A stretch of DNA of 64,000 nucleotides from an uncultured Spirochaetales bacterium (GCA_902774115.1 CACYHH010000004.1:186001-250000); one strand, 5' to 3'. Shown: positions 51,601-60,661, numbered from the stretch's first letter. A program made the numbers and translations. The notes: generated by a model not told the origin, from the letters alone.

Positions 51601-53513
51601 TCGTAGATCCCGTGCTCCGAGCCGATATTCGTCTCCATGAAACATGCAAGGTATTCAAGCCCGGCAAGAAGAACAAAATATTTCGTCCTGCCGTCTGCGG
51701 CATTCGTATCAAAAGGCTCTTCGTTCCAGTCAAACGCATGGCTCAAGTGCAGGGACAGGTGCTCTGAAACCAAGTTATAGAGCTCTTCATCGGAAACATT
51801 TCCCTGATTTCTGCGGCTCGTAAAAATATAAGCGCCGACTGTCGTAAGCGGCGTAACGACGACATCTTCATCAGTGACCGGAATAAATACAGCCGACAAA
51901 GTGCCGTTGAACCGTCTCGCTTCAGAACTTTCAGAAACTACCGGCTCATAGCTGCCGCCGCTTACAGTCACGATGCAGACTTCACCGAGTTTCACTGTTA
52001 TTTCATCGCCGGAAGAGCTCCTGCTGCCAGTTTTGCCCTCCGAAACACCGCCGCATGAGACCGAAACGCTTTCAACGCCGCCAAGAGGGTTTGTCACAAA
52101 AGGCTTCACCTTAACTGAAACCGTGTTTTTAGTATAAAACGGAAACGAAGTCCTGTATTCTCTCTTGTTAACCGAAACAGCACATTCAAGGATATTCTTT
52201 CCGTCCGGAAGTTTTTCGGTATCTACGACAGCTTTATACTGATAATCCGCGCTGCTCCGGTTTTCCATAGAATAACCTTCTATCGAGCATGAAACATCTT
52301 CGACAGAATATCTTTTGTGGCTTGCCTCGACCTTTATATCGATGCTGTTTCTTGCAGGATCATCTTCCGTAGCGGTTAAATCAAGAGTTCCGTGCCTGTA
52401 AAAAACGGCATGCACTGCAGGCGCGCCGTTATTAACTACTATCGTTTTTTCAGCGCTATTTACGGTTACGCCGTTGCTTGCTTCGCAGCGGATAACGACC
52501 TCTTTTTCGTCCTCGATATTTTCAGTCGTGAAACTTCCCTGAAAATAAGCCGCTTCTTCATCTTTGTCAGCCACTTCTTTCCCGTCGGCGGAACAGTTGA
52601 GCGTTACTATCATATTTTCAGGTCCCGCCTTGGCTTCAATTGCAACAGCACCGCTGAAATACTCGGGTTCAGCCCCCTTGTTTCCTTCGGGATAGACTTC
52701 TATCTCTATTGAAACTCCGCTTTTTTCAGTTTCTTCGCCGCCTAAAAATCCTGCTTCGGAAGTCCTTATTTTTTCACTCCATTCCTTAAGTTCGGCAGCC
52801 GAAAATTTGTCGCTGACTTCACTTAAAAAATCACTCATTAGTCCTTTCATAAAGGCTGCATTCACCGCCGCGCTCCCGAATTTTGCATAAGTCGAGCCGT
52901 TGATAACATTGTCGTCCGTGAGATCGTCATAAAGCATATTGAGCAGATTTTCTGTCGAGAACTGTGTCTCGGCCTGTGTACCGTTAGCGTCAGATACAGT
53001 TGCCGCGATTTTTGAGAAAGCCTGCTGCCAAAGCCACCGTTTTGCAGCATCAGTCAGAGAGTTCTGAAGTTCAGGAAAGACATCGCCGGTAATATCGAGA
53101 TATTCAAACCATTCTGACTGAGAGGTATCAGATCTGTATTTTTCGATAAAAGAAGAGAGAAAATCTACTACAACGACGATACTTTTTTCATCTGCCGCAA
53201 CCACGCTGCCTTCACTGCATCCGTTCCACGCGACAGCCTCTTCGGACGAGACCAGATCGACCGCTCCGCCGCACACTTTGACCTTGAGATCGCCGATATT
53301 CCGCACCGATCCGAAAACTGCAGCACCAGTCTCATCGGTTTTTCCCGACAAGATCGCATTTTTTCCGTCAAGAACTTCGACGGAAGCGTTTTTCTGAACT
53401 GATCTCACCGTCAGATCGAATTCGAGGATACCGTTGTCTGGTCTTTTGCCGTCGCACGAAACAGCACATAAAAAGAGAGCGGAACAAAAGAAAAAATAAA
53501 AAATCTTTTTCAT
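48639..53513 (-). CDS. giant Ig-like-repeat surface lipoprotein of the T4SS-like operon
   Basis: 1624 residues. The signal peptide ends AVSC with lipidated Cys at 20. The N-terminal third has carboxypeptidase-regulatory-like and helical segments. The middle and C-terminal parts contain repeated beta-sandwich units with the bacterial Ig-like hallmark: DHAGNRS near 970 followed by FKVDTTPP, DEVGNCTN near 1081 followed by FIDNRAP, and DEVGNRSE near 1221. Cysteines recur in pairs, especially in the last 150 residues (CKKC near the end), suggesting disulfides. Its start overlaps the barrel-gene stop (ATGA), tying it to the secretion operon as last full-size gene. It could be an outer-membrane surface adhesin, a substrate, or a cap of the machine. 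Confidence 0.8.
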   Translation of the reverse strand: MKKIFYFFFCSALFLCAVSCDGKRPDNGILEFDLTVRSVQKNASVEVLDGKNAILSGKTDETGAAVFGSVRNIGDLKVKVCGGAVDLVSSEEAVAWNGCSEGSVVAADEKSIVVVVDFLSSFIEKYRSDTSQSEWFEYLDITGDVFPELQNSLTDAAKRWLWQQAFSKIAATVSDANGTQAETQFSTENLLNMLYDDLTDDNVINGSTYAKFGSAAVNAAFMKGLMSDFLSEVSDKFSAAELKEWSEKIRTSEAGFLGGEETEKSGVSIEIEVYPEGNKGAEPEYFSGAVAIEAKAGPENMIVTLNCSADGKEVADKDEEAAYFQGSFTTENIEDEKEVVIRCEASNGVTVNSAEKTIVVNNGAPAVHAVFYRHGTLDLTATEDDPARNSIDIKVEASHKRYSVEDVSCSIEGYSMENRSSADYQYKAVVDTEKLPDGKNILECAVSVNKREYRTSFPFYTKNTVSVKVKPFVTNPLGGVESVSVSCGGVSEGKTGSRSSSGDEITVKLGEVCIVTVSGGSYEPVVSESSEARRFNGTLSAVFIPVTDEDVVVTPLTTVGAYIFTSRRNQGNVSDEELYNLVSEHLSLHLSHAFDWNEEPFDTNAADGRTKYFVLLAGLEYLACFMETNIGSEHGIYDVSNVLQLLQEDYKDTSFDGKNGETQLFFGEDNKKTELDPNFFRYYYALSIKRFLASPFNETVFSQLGSIVGNIAANSDQFLFPAESVPVPVDSPGPEIEILGFHDLFETEDEEIADITGDLGSYTKGEFVQYDSQNGPIPHFAKAFLLKFRVTPQDGSFADIDSVTLKSKYADFVFRVKRIEPQNIEGSGFSDESREFTMLAEYSDDSGVPMEKQVGFSVSAQDIAFNIAEKDVTVFLDNKRPSLNLNYPEGTVRSGDVDISWSVSDSLIENIKFTLARWEEEETVVFEEERESCAADECSFTAEKFAEALPDAGIPGSAADGLYKITLAAADHAGNRSTVYGSFKVDTTPPEVPLVSLESDGRVLFKNSVTNRNYFTASLIEPDKDVARWALKVSCGVSDGSVSQDKTGGYVAADESLDFFNLLTPAEDSMVVECRGFVSVCDEVGNCTNKDFSDSFGSFFIDNRAPVFISYDTEKSVFTECIDSESSFSVNRCLNAPNCNSGGYLVIGPRKPQILFLYGDNFSAPEDMRLFIQSSEAGWIKSCQYVPNAAGVIGGTCNEFYCDLEGSVDGINNFKIIAYDEVGNRSEHSLTIPMDFTPVEPVKINLTRKFFTSKSKSNLWWDTKSGVDYKCTIMKRGNTVFSADCSNSMDIMPSMLSGSGYYTVSVESKSASTQRTDVAEFRFFDMSDIDLSLEPQKGQFLYPGDNFKVRLTVDSGKMAEISNIELYLYGRYLGGVLQDNSEKLVISRSYQVPVSSLNNILSSALSAESAGQFRNMKAVITFSDTSNYVKNFTQSSANSFLYCLLASDERPDKASVSFKNKALNVRFDKPACVSENDYTLTLNAEMPSVCGGKEALTTSVSTVKNYQNNFTLKGDFVFFKDENHGHTFDCGTFTPCLDVIHSCAAETHNFASGTKLKIAYGSGKTFEISPDSSVQCEHSEAEVVFYDESGDYDEYDNRNCKKCVNKLSASPSCFGGKYKTIILQ

Positions 53514-54136
53514 ACTTTCCCCCAGTTATAATAGTTTACAAAGAATGCTGCTCCGAAAAAACCGAAGAGATCAAGCGAGTGATCGTGCGGCGACCACTTG
53601 TAGAGCACTTGAGTTGAAAGAATTATCCACTCCCACACTCTGAACTGAAGATCGATCCCGGCTGCGACCACACCGTTTACTTCCGCATAGTCATCCTTTT
53701 TGTAAGTGGCTATGCTTCTTCCCCGGCCGTCAATAAATTCGATGTCTGAAAAAGTCTCGACCTTGAAACCTCCTCCTGCAATAAGATGAGGCGAAAAAAA
53801 TGTTCCCGGAAAAATGTTGTATCTCACCAGAACAAGCGTCTGAACCCGCCAGTAGTCGAAATATTCCTTGCCTTTTATATCCTGAAATTCCGCTTTTCTC
53901 GAAGTATCGCCCACTCTCGTAAATGAAGGCTGCAAGCCTATATCGAAGTTGTCGGTAAGACCGAAAAACAGATTCAAACCCGCATTCCAGCTTGCATATA
54001 CGACAGTCGTCCTGTCATCGGTTTTAAGAGAAAACGGAAAAAATCCGCCTCCGCCGATATTTATCTGGATCTCCCCTTCTTCGGCAGAAAGTGCAAAAGA
54101 AAACATAAGCAAAATCAGAAAAATAAGTTTTTTCAT
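53510..54136 (-). CDS. predicted outer-membrane beta-barrel protein
   Basis: 208 residues. A cleavable signal (LIFLILLMFSFALSA) is followed by alternating hydrophobic and polar strands with many Gly and aromatic residues (GGGGFFPFSL, FDIGLQPSF, SPHLIAGGGFKVETF, FGAAFFVNYYNWGKV). This is typical of eight-strand-type porin-like barrels. No named family recognised. The start ATG 54136 lies one base after the VirB10-like stop. It could provide an outer-membrane exit or anchor for the complex, replacing or assisting the VirB7/9/10 pore. Confidence 0.7.
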   Translation of the reverse strand: MKKLIFLILLMFSFALSAEEGEIQINIGGGGFFPFSLKTDDRTTVVYASWNAGLNLFFGLTDNFDIGLQPSFTRVGDTSRKAEFQDIKGKEYFDYWRVQTLVLVRYNIFPGTFFSPHLIAGGGFKVETFSDIEFIDGRGRSIATYKKDDYAEVNGVVAAGIDLQFRVWEWIILSTQVLYKWSPHDHSLDLFGFFGAAFFVNYYNWGKV

Positions 54137-54137
54137 G

Positions 54138-55175
54138 CTATTCAAGATAAACAAGAAACGAGGTCCCGGCAGGAACTCTGTATTCCTGCTTCATTTTGTT
54201 TGCTTCTTCCTGCTTTGAGAGTTCGTCCGTTGCGGGATTCACCGTATTTGCAGCAGTCACTCCGGCCGTACTTCCGACACTTCCGGCAAGTCTGGTTAAA
54301 ACAGTACCTGCCGTTTTGGTGACACCTTGCTTAACTTCCGACTTGATGTTTTCATCGGCGATATCGGTCACTTCCGATTCGATCCCCGGATCTTTCCCCG
54401 AAACGGCGAACCCTTTGACCGAAAATTCGTCAGCACCGATGATCAGTTTTGAAAATGCAAGCTGAGTCCGCTTGTTGACAAAACTTTTAGCGGAACCATA
54501 GAACTTTGCCCCTTTCGGAATTTCTCCGACTTCTTCAAGAACTGTCGCAACAACGGTGGATTGAGCGGTAGAGCGTATCGAAAAATCGAGTTTGACCTTA
54601 ACTTTGACGTCGTGCAGGGCAAGAATTTTCTCTTTTTTCGCCTCATCTTTCCGCCCTTTTACAAAAACTCCGCCGCCGGAACTTTCTCCGCCGGGCACGA
54701 AATGCCTTTTTCTGCCTGTCTGAATGCCGCCCGAAGCAGCCGCATCGCTTATTTTTGCATAAGCCTCAAGGATCTCCCTGTCCTTTTCCTCATTTTTATT
54801 TTTTTTCTTCGGCAAAGCCGCATCTGTAGGAGCTTTGGCGCGTTTTTCTTCCGTTTCGGCAGTGTAATTTTTCTTAGATTTCGTACTATTCATCGCCGAC
54901 TTTATGTCACCGACAACTCTGCCGCGTGCAAGCTCGCTGAAGTCAGTGAATTTAACTTCTTCCGTTCCTTCCTTCTCCCGCTTTCCGCCGCCGAAAGCGA
55001 GCGCAGTAAAAACCAAAATTACGGCAACAAGACTCAGAAGCACCGCGTAAAAAGTAACTTTCCGGCGCAGAGCCGCATATTTATCAGCGTTTTCTTCCTG
55101 CTTAAAAGATACTGTTTCTGCGCTTTTTTCACTTTCAGCCAGAATTTCGAGAGGCGATTTTTCCTTTTTTTCCAT
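54138..55175 (-). CDS. VirB10/TrbI/TraB-like type IV secretion protein
   Basis: 345 residues. A short cytoplasmic N-terminus, one membrane segment near 40-62 (VTFYAVLLSLVAVILVFTALAF), a long charged periplasmic linker, and a C-terminal beta-rich domain. The end of the protein, VPAGTSFLVYLE, and IPKGAKFYGSAKS near 220 match the end of VirB10/TraB beta-barrels. VirB10 spans both membranes and gates the T4SS channel. The Pro-rich linker of classical VirB10 is replaced by a Lys/Glu-rich one. ATG overlaps the stop before it (TGATG). Confidence 0.75.
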   Translation of the reverse strand: MEKKEKSPLEILAESEKSAETVSFKQEENADKYAALRRKVTFYAVLLSLVAVILVFTALAFGGGKREKEGTEEVKFTDFSELARGRVVGDIKSAMNSTKSKKNYTAETEEKRAKAPTDAALPKKKNKNEEKDREILEAYAKISDAAASGGIQTGRKRHFVPGGESSGGGVFVKGRKDEAKKEKILALHDVKVKVKLDFSIRSTAQSTVVATVLEEVGEIPKGAKFYGSAKSFVNKRTQLAFSKLIIGADEFSVKGFAVSGKDPGIESEVTDIADENIKSEVKQGVTKTAGTVLTRLAGSVGSTAGVTAANTVNPATDELSKQEEANKMKQEYRVPAGTSFLVYLE

Positions 55176-56122
55176 CAAAACGACACCTTCAGTTCAAGTT
55201 TCCGCTTCTTTCCGGCACTTTCGTTCACTTCGATTATATATTCACGTGAATAGTCTTCGTCGCTTATTTTAAAGGCGATACCGCCGCTTACTATCTCGTC
55301 GAACTGCATGGAAAATTTGTCGATGTGATACTGCGCGTTGTCGATTTCAACCTTTCCCCCTTTTGTAGAATAGATCTTCACCGACTCTATGTGGAAACGC
55401 TGCCGGTAACGGTTTTTGACTGAAAAATTGACCGTAACGAGGGCATCTTTTCCGATTTTGCAGATGCGGTCGCTTCTTAAGAAAACAAGATTTTCTTCTG
55501 TTCTTGCAGAATAGCTGCTGCACTGGAAAAACTCGCTGAAAGATTTTGCCATCATTCCTATCATGTTTCTGTCGATCTCTTTTTTTATCTCCTTCATCCG
55601 CTTTTCGTACTTTCCTTCAAGCTCTTTCCGCAGCATTTCAAGGTGTTTGTTGACCGCTTTGTTTGAATTCTCCCACTCTGGATATGAAAAAATTATCCTG
55701 TTGCTTGCTTCTTCAGTCGGACGTATCACGAAATTGAAGATAAAAGCCTGACCTGAATTTATTTTGAACTGCACATTTGAACTTAAGCCGTACATCAGAG
55801 CCTCTTCGGGGGCTTCGCTGAATATGAGTCCCCACACTTTCATCTTCAAAGGTTCAGTTTCGACCTCGATTTTCAGAAGTCCGGCATCACCTACCGTAGG
55901 AGTTTCCGTAAGCGAGATATTTTCAGGGAACTCGAAAACAAAAACTTCACCCAAAGCGATGTTCACCGTTCTGTAAATCACAGTATCGCTGTTCTGTATC
56001 GTAATGACTGCGACTTTTTCCGTGATCGGGATAAATTTCGTCTTTTCCTCAACGCTCTCAAAATCTCTGCCAAGCGCATTCAATACAGTAGAAAAAGCTA
56101 ATAAAATCAAAAGTTTTCTCAT
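55175..56122 (-). CDS. VirB9/TraK-position secreted component
   Basis: 315 residues. A signal peptide (MRKLLILLAFSTVLNALG) leads into a beta-rich periplasmic domain (about 25-150). A charged coiled-coil-like helix follows near 160-195 (LEMLRKELEGKYEKRMKEI), then a second beta-rich domain (about 200-315). It sits between the VirB8-like and VirB10-like genes, the place of virB9 in P-type operons. Sequence resemblance to VirB9/TraK is weak, so the call rests on position, signal peptide and beta content. The ATG overlaps the VirB8-like stop (ATGA). Confidence 0.55.
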   Translation of the reverse strand: MRKLLILLAFSTVLNALGRDFESVEEKTKFIPITEKVAVITIQNSDTVIYRTVNIALGEVFVFEFPENISLTETPTVGDAGLLKIEVETEPLKMKVWGLIFSEAPEEALMYGLSSNVQFKINSGQAFIFNFVIRPTEEASNRIIFSYPEWENSNKAVNKHLEMLRKELEGKYEKRMKEIKKEIDRNMIGMMAKSFSEFFQCSSYSARTEENLVFLRSDRICKIGKDALVTVNFSVKNRYRQRFHIESVKIYSTKGGKVEIDNAQYHIDKFSMQFDEIVSGGIAFKISDEDYSREYIIEVNESAGKKRKLELKVSF

Positions 56123-56859
56123 TCAGCCTGCTCTTTTTCCTCTCCAATAAGATATTCTTTTCCGTTTTCAGTCAGATAAGCCCTGAGTTCCCTGAAATCA
56201 TCAAAACTTTTTCCGGTGTAGAAATCGACAAGAAGCCCGTCGGGAGAGAGTTCGAGCGATACAGGAACAACAAGCAGCAGCGCCGAAAACCAGACCAGAG
56301 TTTTCTTTTTTTCGTTCTCTCCGGAATAGTCTACGGCATTTCCGAAAGTCATCTCTCCCAAACCTTCGACAGTTACCGCTGAACCTACATTCAGCGCACC
56401 TTTCACGACTTTCAGCTTTGTCAGAGAGAACTTCGTTTCGAAATTTTTGTTTTTCCATGTTTCTATCTTTTCGTTATGAACTGACTTATCGAGAAGGATC
56501 TGCCTGAATTTAGGCGTCAGCATATTGTAAGCCTCTTTTAAATCCTCATCGATATTGGGACTCACGCCGTCGAATTTTCCGATAAAATCGGCAATAAAGC
56601 GGTGGACTCTGACAAGATTCGTGGAAGTTTCCAAAGTCTCGCTTCCTGAAAAAACCATCCGCCTTCCGTCTTTGTCGAAAGCTATTACCGGTGCGGGTTT
56701 CACCGATACCGACCACGCGAAAAGAAGGGCTGCGGCAGTGATCAGAAACATCATCAGACAGAAAGCAAAAGCAAGAATCCGGAAAAATTTTCTCATTTTT
56801 TCAATATCGCGATACTTTATTGCATCGAAAAATTTTGAAGCATCATCTTTTTTCATCAT
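56119..56859 (-). CDS. VirB8/TraE-like type IV secretion protein
   Basis: 246 residues: about 25 cytoplasmic residues, one membrane segment (ILAFAFCLMMFLITAAALLFAW), then a periplasmic domain. WSVSVKPAPVIAFDKDGRR after the membrane and FIADFIGKFDGVSP are like TraE/VirB8, which nucleate the inner-membrane complex. It overlaps its neighbours by four bases at both ends. Confidence 0.72.
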   Translation of the reverse strand: MMKKDDASKFFDAIKYRDIEKMRKFFRILAFAFCLMMFLITAAALLFAWSVSVKPAPVIAFDKDGRRMVFSGSETLETSTNLVRVHRFIADFIGKFDGVSPNIDEDLKEAYNMLTPKFRQILLDKSVHNEKIETWKNKNFETKFSLTKLKVVKGALNVGSAVTVEGLGEMTFGNAVDYSGENEKKKTLVWFSALLLVVPVSLELSPDGLLVDFYTGKSFDDFRELRAYLTENGKEYLIGEEKEQAE

Positions 56860-57746
56860 TTCATCCTGTAACGGTCAATATGAGCCGAAGTTATTGTCCT
56901 TATATTCGTGACAGCGTTTCTGATCTGCTCGGAACCGGCAGCCTTCGAAGCGAAAAGGGGGATCGTGCTTATACCGAGCCCCATGAAAATAAGACCTGAA
57001 ATCACCGAAACGGTGTCTCTGTCGATCCTGAAACTGTAAGGACAAGTACATATTTCCGAAGCGAGCTTCATGATTTCGACCTGTGCCTTACCCGTAACAA
57101 AGATAAAAACGGCGTAAAGCACAGGCCACAGGGCAACAACAGCGATTGAACGGAAAAAACCTCCGATTGAGGCAAAACCCTGATCGGGAAAGGCGGGGAA
57201 AACAAGCGCGAAGCATAATCCTACCATGTTAAGGGACATCAGAGTCCCCCAGCCGTATGAAAAAATCACCTCTTTTGCAGTCCAGACAAAAAGCATGAGG
57301 AGAAAGACTGCAAGTTTGCAGAAATACTGGAAATAAAAAGATGTGATGAGAGTCGTTCCCGCATCCCCCAGCAGAGGATCGGAAAACTGCGGACACGCTG
57401 ACGGAACACTGCCCGAAAAACCTGAAATCATCAAAAGGTTCGACGAATAAAGAGAGAAGGCTTTGAAAAACTCTTCGTCAAGCTCTTCAACTATCGGAAA
57501 ACGGTATGTGATAAGCATGATTTTTTCAATAAAATCAGGCAGATAGAGATAAAGCAGGATCGTAAGCGCTCCTTTCCACGCAACTCCTGCAAAATCGGGT
57601 TTTTCAGATTTCTGGATTTTGAAGATCTCGCTTACAAAACTTATGGCAAGCCCTATCGAAATCACGATGAAGACTACGCTCCACAGCCAGCCGGCACCGG
57701 CTGATTCAAGCAGGGTTTTAGGGTTGTAGCAGATGTTGAGATTCAT
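56856..57746 (-). CDS. VirB6/TrbL-like polytopic membrane protein
   Basis: 296 residues with about six membrane segments, including WLWSVVFIVISIGLAISFV near 20, a central pair near 150-185, and LIFMGLGISTIPLF near 260. A Cys-containing loop (VPSACPQFSDPLLG) lies near 110-125 and CTCPYSF near 236. VirB6 family members line the inner-membrane part of the T4SS channel and vary greatly in sequence. Position after virB4 and before virB8 supports the call. Start and stop overlap neighbours by four bases. Confidence 0.62.
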   Translation of the reverse strand: MNLNICYNPKTLLESAGAGWLWSVVFIVISIGLAISFVSEIFKIQKSEKPDFAGVAWKGALTILLYLYLPDFIEKIMLITYRFPIVEELDEEFFKAFSLYSSNLLMISGFSGSVPSACPQFSDPLLGDAGTTLITSFYFQYFCKLAVFLLMLFVWTAKEVIFSYGWGTLMSLNMVGLCFALVFPAFPDQGFASIGGFFRSIAVVALWPVLYAVFIFVTGKAQVEIMKLASEICTCPYSFRIDRDTVSVISGLIFMGLGISTIPLFASKAAGSEQIRNAVTNIRTITSAHIDRYRMK

Positions 57747-60088
57747 ATTTTATCCCTTAAAAATTCTTTCACAGCATCCATAACAAAAAGATTCTTTTTA
57801 TATGCGAGCAGAGCCGCTTCGGCACAGGCGTCGACAAGGTTGAGCCCCCGTGTTTCAGCGAATTTTGCAAGCAGTCTGTTTTCCTCCTTGTCGCTTGTCG
57901 CGACAGCGTAATCAAAAGGGGAAAGCTCGATCTTCACGACTTCCGATTCAAGATCCGCCCCGATCTGAGTTCTGAAAAGGACTGTCGAATACTCTCCTTT
58001 CACCGTTTTCAGACTTTCGAAAGCCTCTTTTTCCGCGGCGCTCAGACCGAAATCATCCGCAATCACCCGCTTTGCCTCTTCATCGTTCGCGTGACTCAGG
58101 AATATCGTTGTGGTCGTATTGATTTTGATTTTCGAAGAGAGCGAAACCTCTTTGAAACTGAGGAAATTCTGCGTTACCGTCCAGACACCCGTGTTATATT
58201 TTCTCGCCGTGGCGAAAAGCTCTTCTATAAGGTCGGCAAGACGCGGATCTTTGATAAGCTGTGCCGCTTCATCGAACACAATGAAGCTGTTCGTTATCTC
58301 GAAAGCGCTCCGTTTAGCCTCCTGAATGACGATGAAAGTCAGAAGTTCCTTCAGTTTTTCGTTCAGTCCTGAAATTCCCTGCAAGTCATAGATTACAAAA
58401 GGCTCTCCGCCGTAATCGACCGTAGATTTTCCGTTTATGATGCGTGAAACGGGATCATCCAGAAAACCGCGGAGAAGTCTTCGGATGACCTCTGCCTTTG
58501 CTGTGTCTTCGTCTTCGATAAAATCGACCAGATCTTCGAGAACAGGTTCGCTTTCAGCCGCATACATACTGCGTACCGCCTTCGAAACGATGTTTCTGAA
58601 AAGGTCTGCGTTCATGTTTTTTTCCCGGATTTCAAGAATGATATCAAGAATAGTATTCAGAAAGTTGAGTGCCGAGCTGTTCCACTTCCCGCCGGCATAT
58701 ACTTTATCCCGCTCCGGAAAAGGGTTTATCACGATTTTTCCGCGCGGATCTACAGGAATGAAAACTCCGCCGTAAAGTTTAACCATTTTCAGATAGCTTG
58801 AGTTTTCCGCTCCGGCGAAATCGACTATGAAGATACGTCCCGGAAAGTTTCTGTCGTACTTTATGTTCGGGAAAAAAGTGTGTGCGATGAGAGTATTCAC
58901 CGTCACCGATTTTCCGCTTCCGGAACAGCCGAAAATAGAACCGTTCTTGTTGTTCCGCTTTGAAGAACCGGCATCGAAACCGTAAATTTCCCCGAAACGG
59001 TTCCTTAAAAACAGCGGAAATCTGCCGTCGAAGTCTCCGTGTCCGTGTTTCGAGGCAGGGATCATGTCGATAAAATTTGCGCTGAGGATCCGGATCTGGC
59101 GTCCCGAAAGACTCATAAGAGTCGGAAGAGATCTGAAAAACTCAAGATCGTGCCCCCAAGTTTCCTCTTCAAAAAAGAATCCGCCGTTTTTCATGAAAAC
59201 AGATATTTCTTCAGCCCGTTTTTCAAGAAGTACCGGATCACTTTCGGAAACAACGATTTTTGCCGAAAGGAATCCGATTTTGTGCTTTGAAACGGTAAGA
59301 AGATTCATCAGCTCGTCCGATTCCTTCGCGTTTTTAGCTGCTCCTCTGCCGCTCGTCGCAATGTAGAAACGCTCTTTCGCTTCGAGAGAAAGGAGCTCTT
59401 TAGACTGCGGAAGCACAGTGAATGAAACCGAATAGGTGAAATTTCCCGAAAAAGTATCGATTATGCGGGAAACCATAAACGGATCAGTCTCTTTCGGCAT
59501 GAATTTAAGCGAAAGAACTTTGCAGAAAGTGCCGCCTACTTTGAAATATCCGGGAGCCGCCATGCACTGTTTCTGAATAAGTTCTTCACGGACGCTCATT
59601 TCAGGATGGATCTTCATCTCTCCGTTGAAAGATATGAGTTCATATAGAAGTTCCTTGATTTCCGCGGTGTCGAGGCGGCGCACACTCATCTCAAAACTCT
59701 GAAGAAGATTTTTGTGGTATGTGACATCCGGAGTGTCAGCCGGTAACCCGCTTTTCGGCAGATCGCTTGAAACCGCAAAAAAACAGCGGCTTTTTTTGAT
59801 CCCTCTTTTGCGAAGAAAACCGAGACGCTGCCTTATCACAGGCTCGCTTTCGGAAGCAGCGCGTTCTTCGACAAGTTCGTCTTCCCCCCGTATAACGGCA
59901 AAAAATTCGACAGTCGTCCCCTCTCTTGCTTCACGCATGAAAAACGAATTCGCCCTTTGAAGACCTGGCGAGGAAAAGTAGCTGTCGGCTCCTTCCGTTT
60001 CCCATACTGAAAAACGCTGCATCGAAGAATTGAAGATGAGATCCTCTTCGACAGCGGCTATTTTGAGCATTTCAAAAATGCTTTTCAT
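57743..60088 (-). CDS. VirB4/TraC-family type IV secretion ATPase
   Basis: 781 residues. Walker A FGCSGSGKSVTV near residue 390 and Walker B FIVFDEAAQLI near 604 are followed by LIEELFATARKYNTGVWTVTQN, the typical VirB4/TraC helicase-like pattern. The N-terminal 350 residues are the variable VirB4 domain. VirB4 powers pilus assembly and substrate transfer at the inner membrane. This is the strongest single sequence match in the cluster. GGAG precedes ATG; the start overlaps the VirB3-like gene by 17 bases. Confidence 0.9.
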   Translation of the reverse strand: MKSIFEMLKIAAVEEDLIFNSSMQRFSVWETEGADSYFSSPGLQRANSFFMREAREGTTVEFFAVIRGEDELVEERAASESEPVIRQRLGFLRKRGIKKSRCFFAVSSDLPKSGLPADTPDVTYHKNLLQSFEMSVRRLDTAEIKELLYELISFNGEMKIHPEMSVREELIQKQCMAAPGYFKVGGTFCKVLSLKFMPKETDPFMVSRIIDTFSGNFTYSVSFTVLPQSKELLSLEAKERFYIATSGRGAAKNAKESDELMNLLTVSKHKIGFLSAKIVVSESDPVLLEKRAEEISVFMKNGGFFFEEETWGHDLEFFRSLPTLMSLSGRQIRILSANFIDMIPASKHGHGDFDGRFPLFLRNRFGEIYGFDAGSSKRNNKNGSIFGCSGSGKSVTVNTLIAHTFFPNIKYDRNFPGRIFIVDFAGAENSSYLKMVKLYGGVFIPVDPRGKIVINPFPERDKVYAGGKWNSSALNFLNTILDIILEIREKNMNADLFRNIVSKAVRSMYAAESEPVLEDLVDFIEDEDTAKAEVIRRLLRGFLDDPVSRIINGKSTVDYGGEPFVIYDLQGISGLNEKLKELLTFIVIQEAKRSAFEITNSFIVFDEAAQLIKDPRLADLIEELFATARKYNTGVWTVTQNFLSFKEVSLSSKIKINTTTTIFLSHANDEEAKRVIADDFGLSAAEKEAFESLKTVKGEYSTVLFRTQIGADLESEVVKIELSPFDYAVATSDKEENRLLAKFAETRGLNLVDACAEAALLAYKKNLFVMDAVKEFLRDKI

Positions 60089-60356
60089 TTTTCACTCCGA
60101 TAAAGTCTCTCCGCTGGCGGCAGTAGAAAACTTTTCCGCCGTAAAACATCCTTAGAACGAAGATCCACCAGTCCGGTGAACCGGAAAAAACTCTTTCGCG
60201 GATAAAAAAAGTCACGGCAAAAATCACTCCCGGAAAGATAAGAAGAAGAAAAATATCCTTCAAAACCGCGCCGAAAAAGAAAAAAAGCATCATGACGAAC
60301 ACCTGACCTTTGTCGACAAAAGTCTGTTTTGTTCCCAAAATCCCGAAAACCTTCAT
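60072..60356 (-). CDS. VirB3/TraL-like small membrane protein
   Basis: 94 residues. Two adjacent hydrophobic segments (about 18-50: FVMMLFFFFGAVLKDIFLLL and on) and a basic C-terminus (FYCRQRRDF) match the shape of VirB3/TraL, which joins VirB4 at the inner membrane. It lies between the pilin-like and VirB4-like genes as in virB operons. The start overlaps the pilin-like stop (ATGA). Confidence 0.68.
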   Translation of the reverse strand: MKVFGILGTKQTFVDKGQVFVMMLFFFFGAVLKDIFLLLIFPGVIFAVTFFIRERVFSGSPDWWIFVLRMFYGGKVFYCRQRRDFIGVKNEKHF

Positions 60357-60661
60357 ATCCAGCCCGCGATAATGCTTAAAATCGTTGAAAAGGCGGCAAG
60401 TCCTGCACCAGCACCGAGGATTTTGAGAGCGTCCGACCAGATGTTCTGGTCTTTGTTGATATACCTGAAAAGAAGCGAGACTATTGCTCCGCCAAGCCCG
60501 CCGTAAATCCCGATGTATCTTGCGACATCGAAAACGGTGTCAGCCATCTCCTGAAATTTCGACTTTATTCCGCTGGTATCTGCAGCTGCAAATAAAAAAT
60601 CAGGGGAAGTCAAAACGACAATCATAAAAACAACAAGAACACTCAATTTGATTTTTCTCAA
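60353..60661 (-). CDS. VirB2/TraA-like pilin subunit
   Basis: 102 residues. A signal peptide (LSVLVVFMIVVLTSPDFLFA) would leave a mature protein of about 75 residues with two hydrophobic helices (YIGIYGGLGGAIVSLLFRYI; LKILGAGAGLAAFSTILSII). This is the size and layout of VirB2 and F-pilin. Start: TTG 60661 lies behind AGAGGTGA; the GTG three codons earlier overlaps this ribosome site. It is the first gene of the nine-gene unit. Confidence 0.75.
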   Translation of the reverse strand: MRKIKLSVLVVFMIVVLTSPDFLFAAADTSGIKSKFQEMADTVFDVARYIGIYGGLGGAIVSLLFRYINKDQNIWSDALKILGAGAGLAAFSTILSIIAGWI

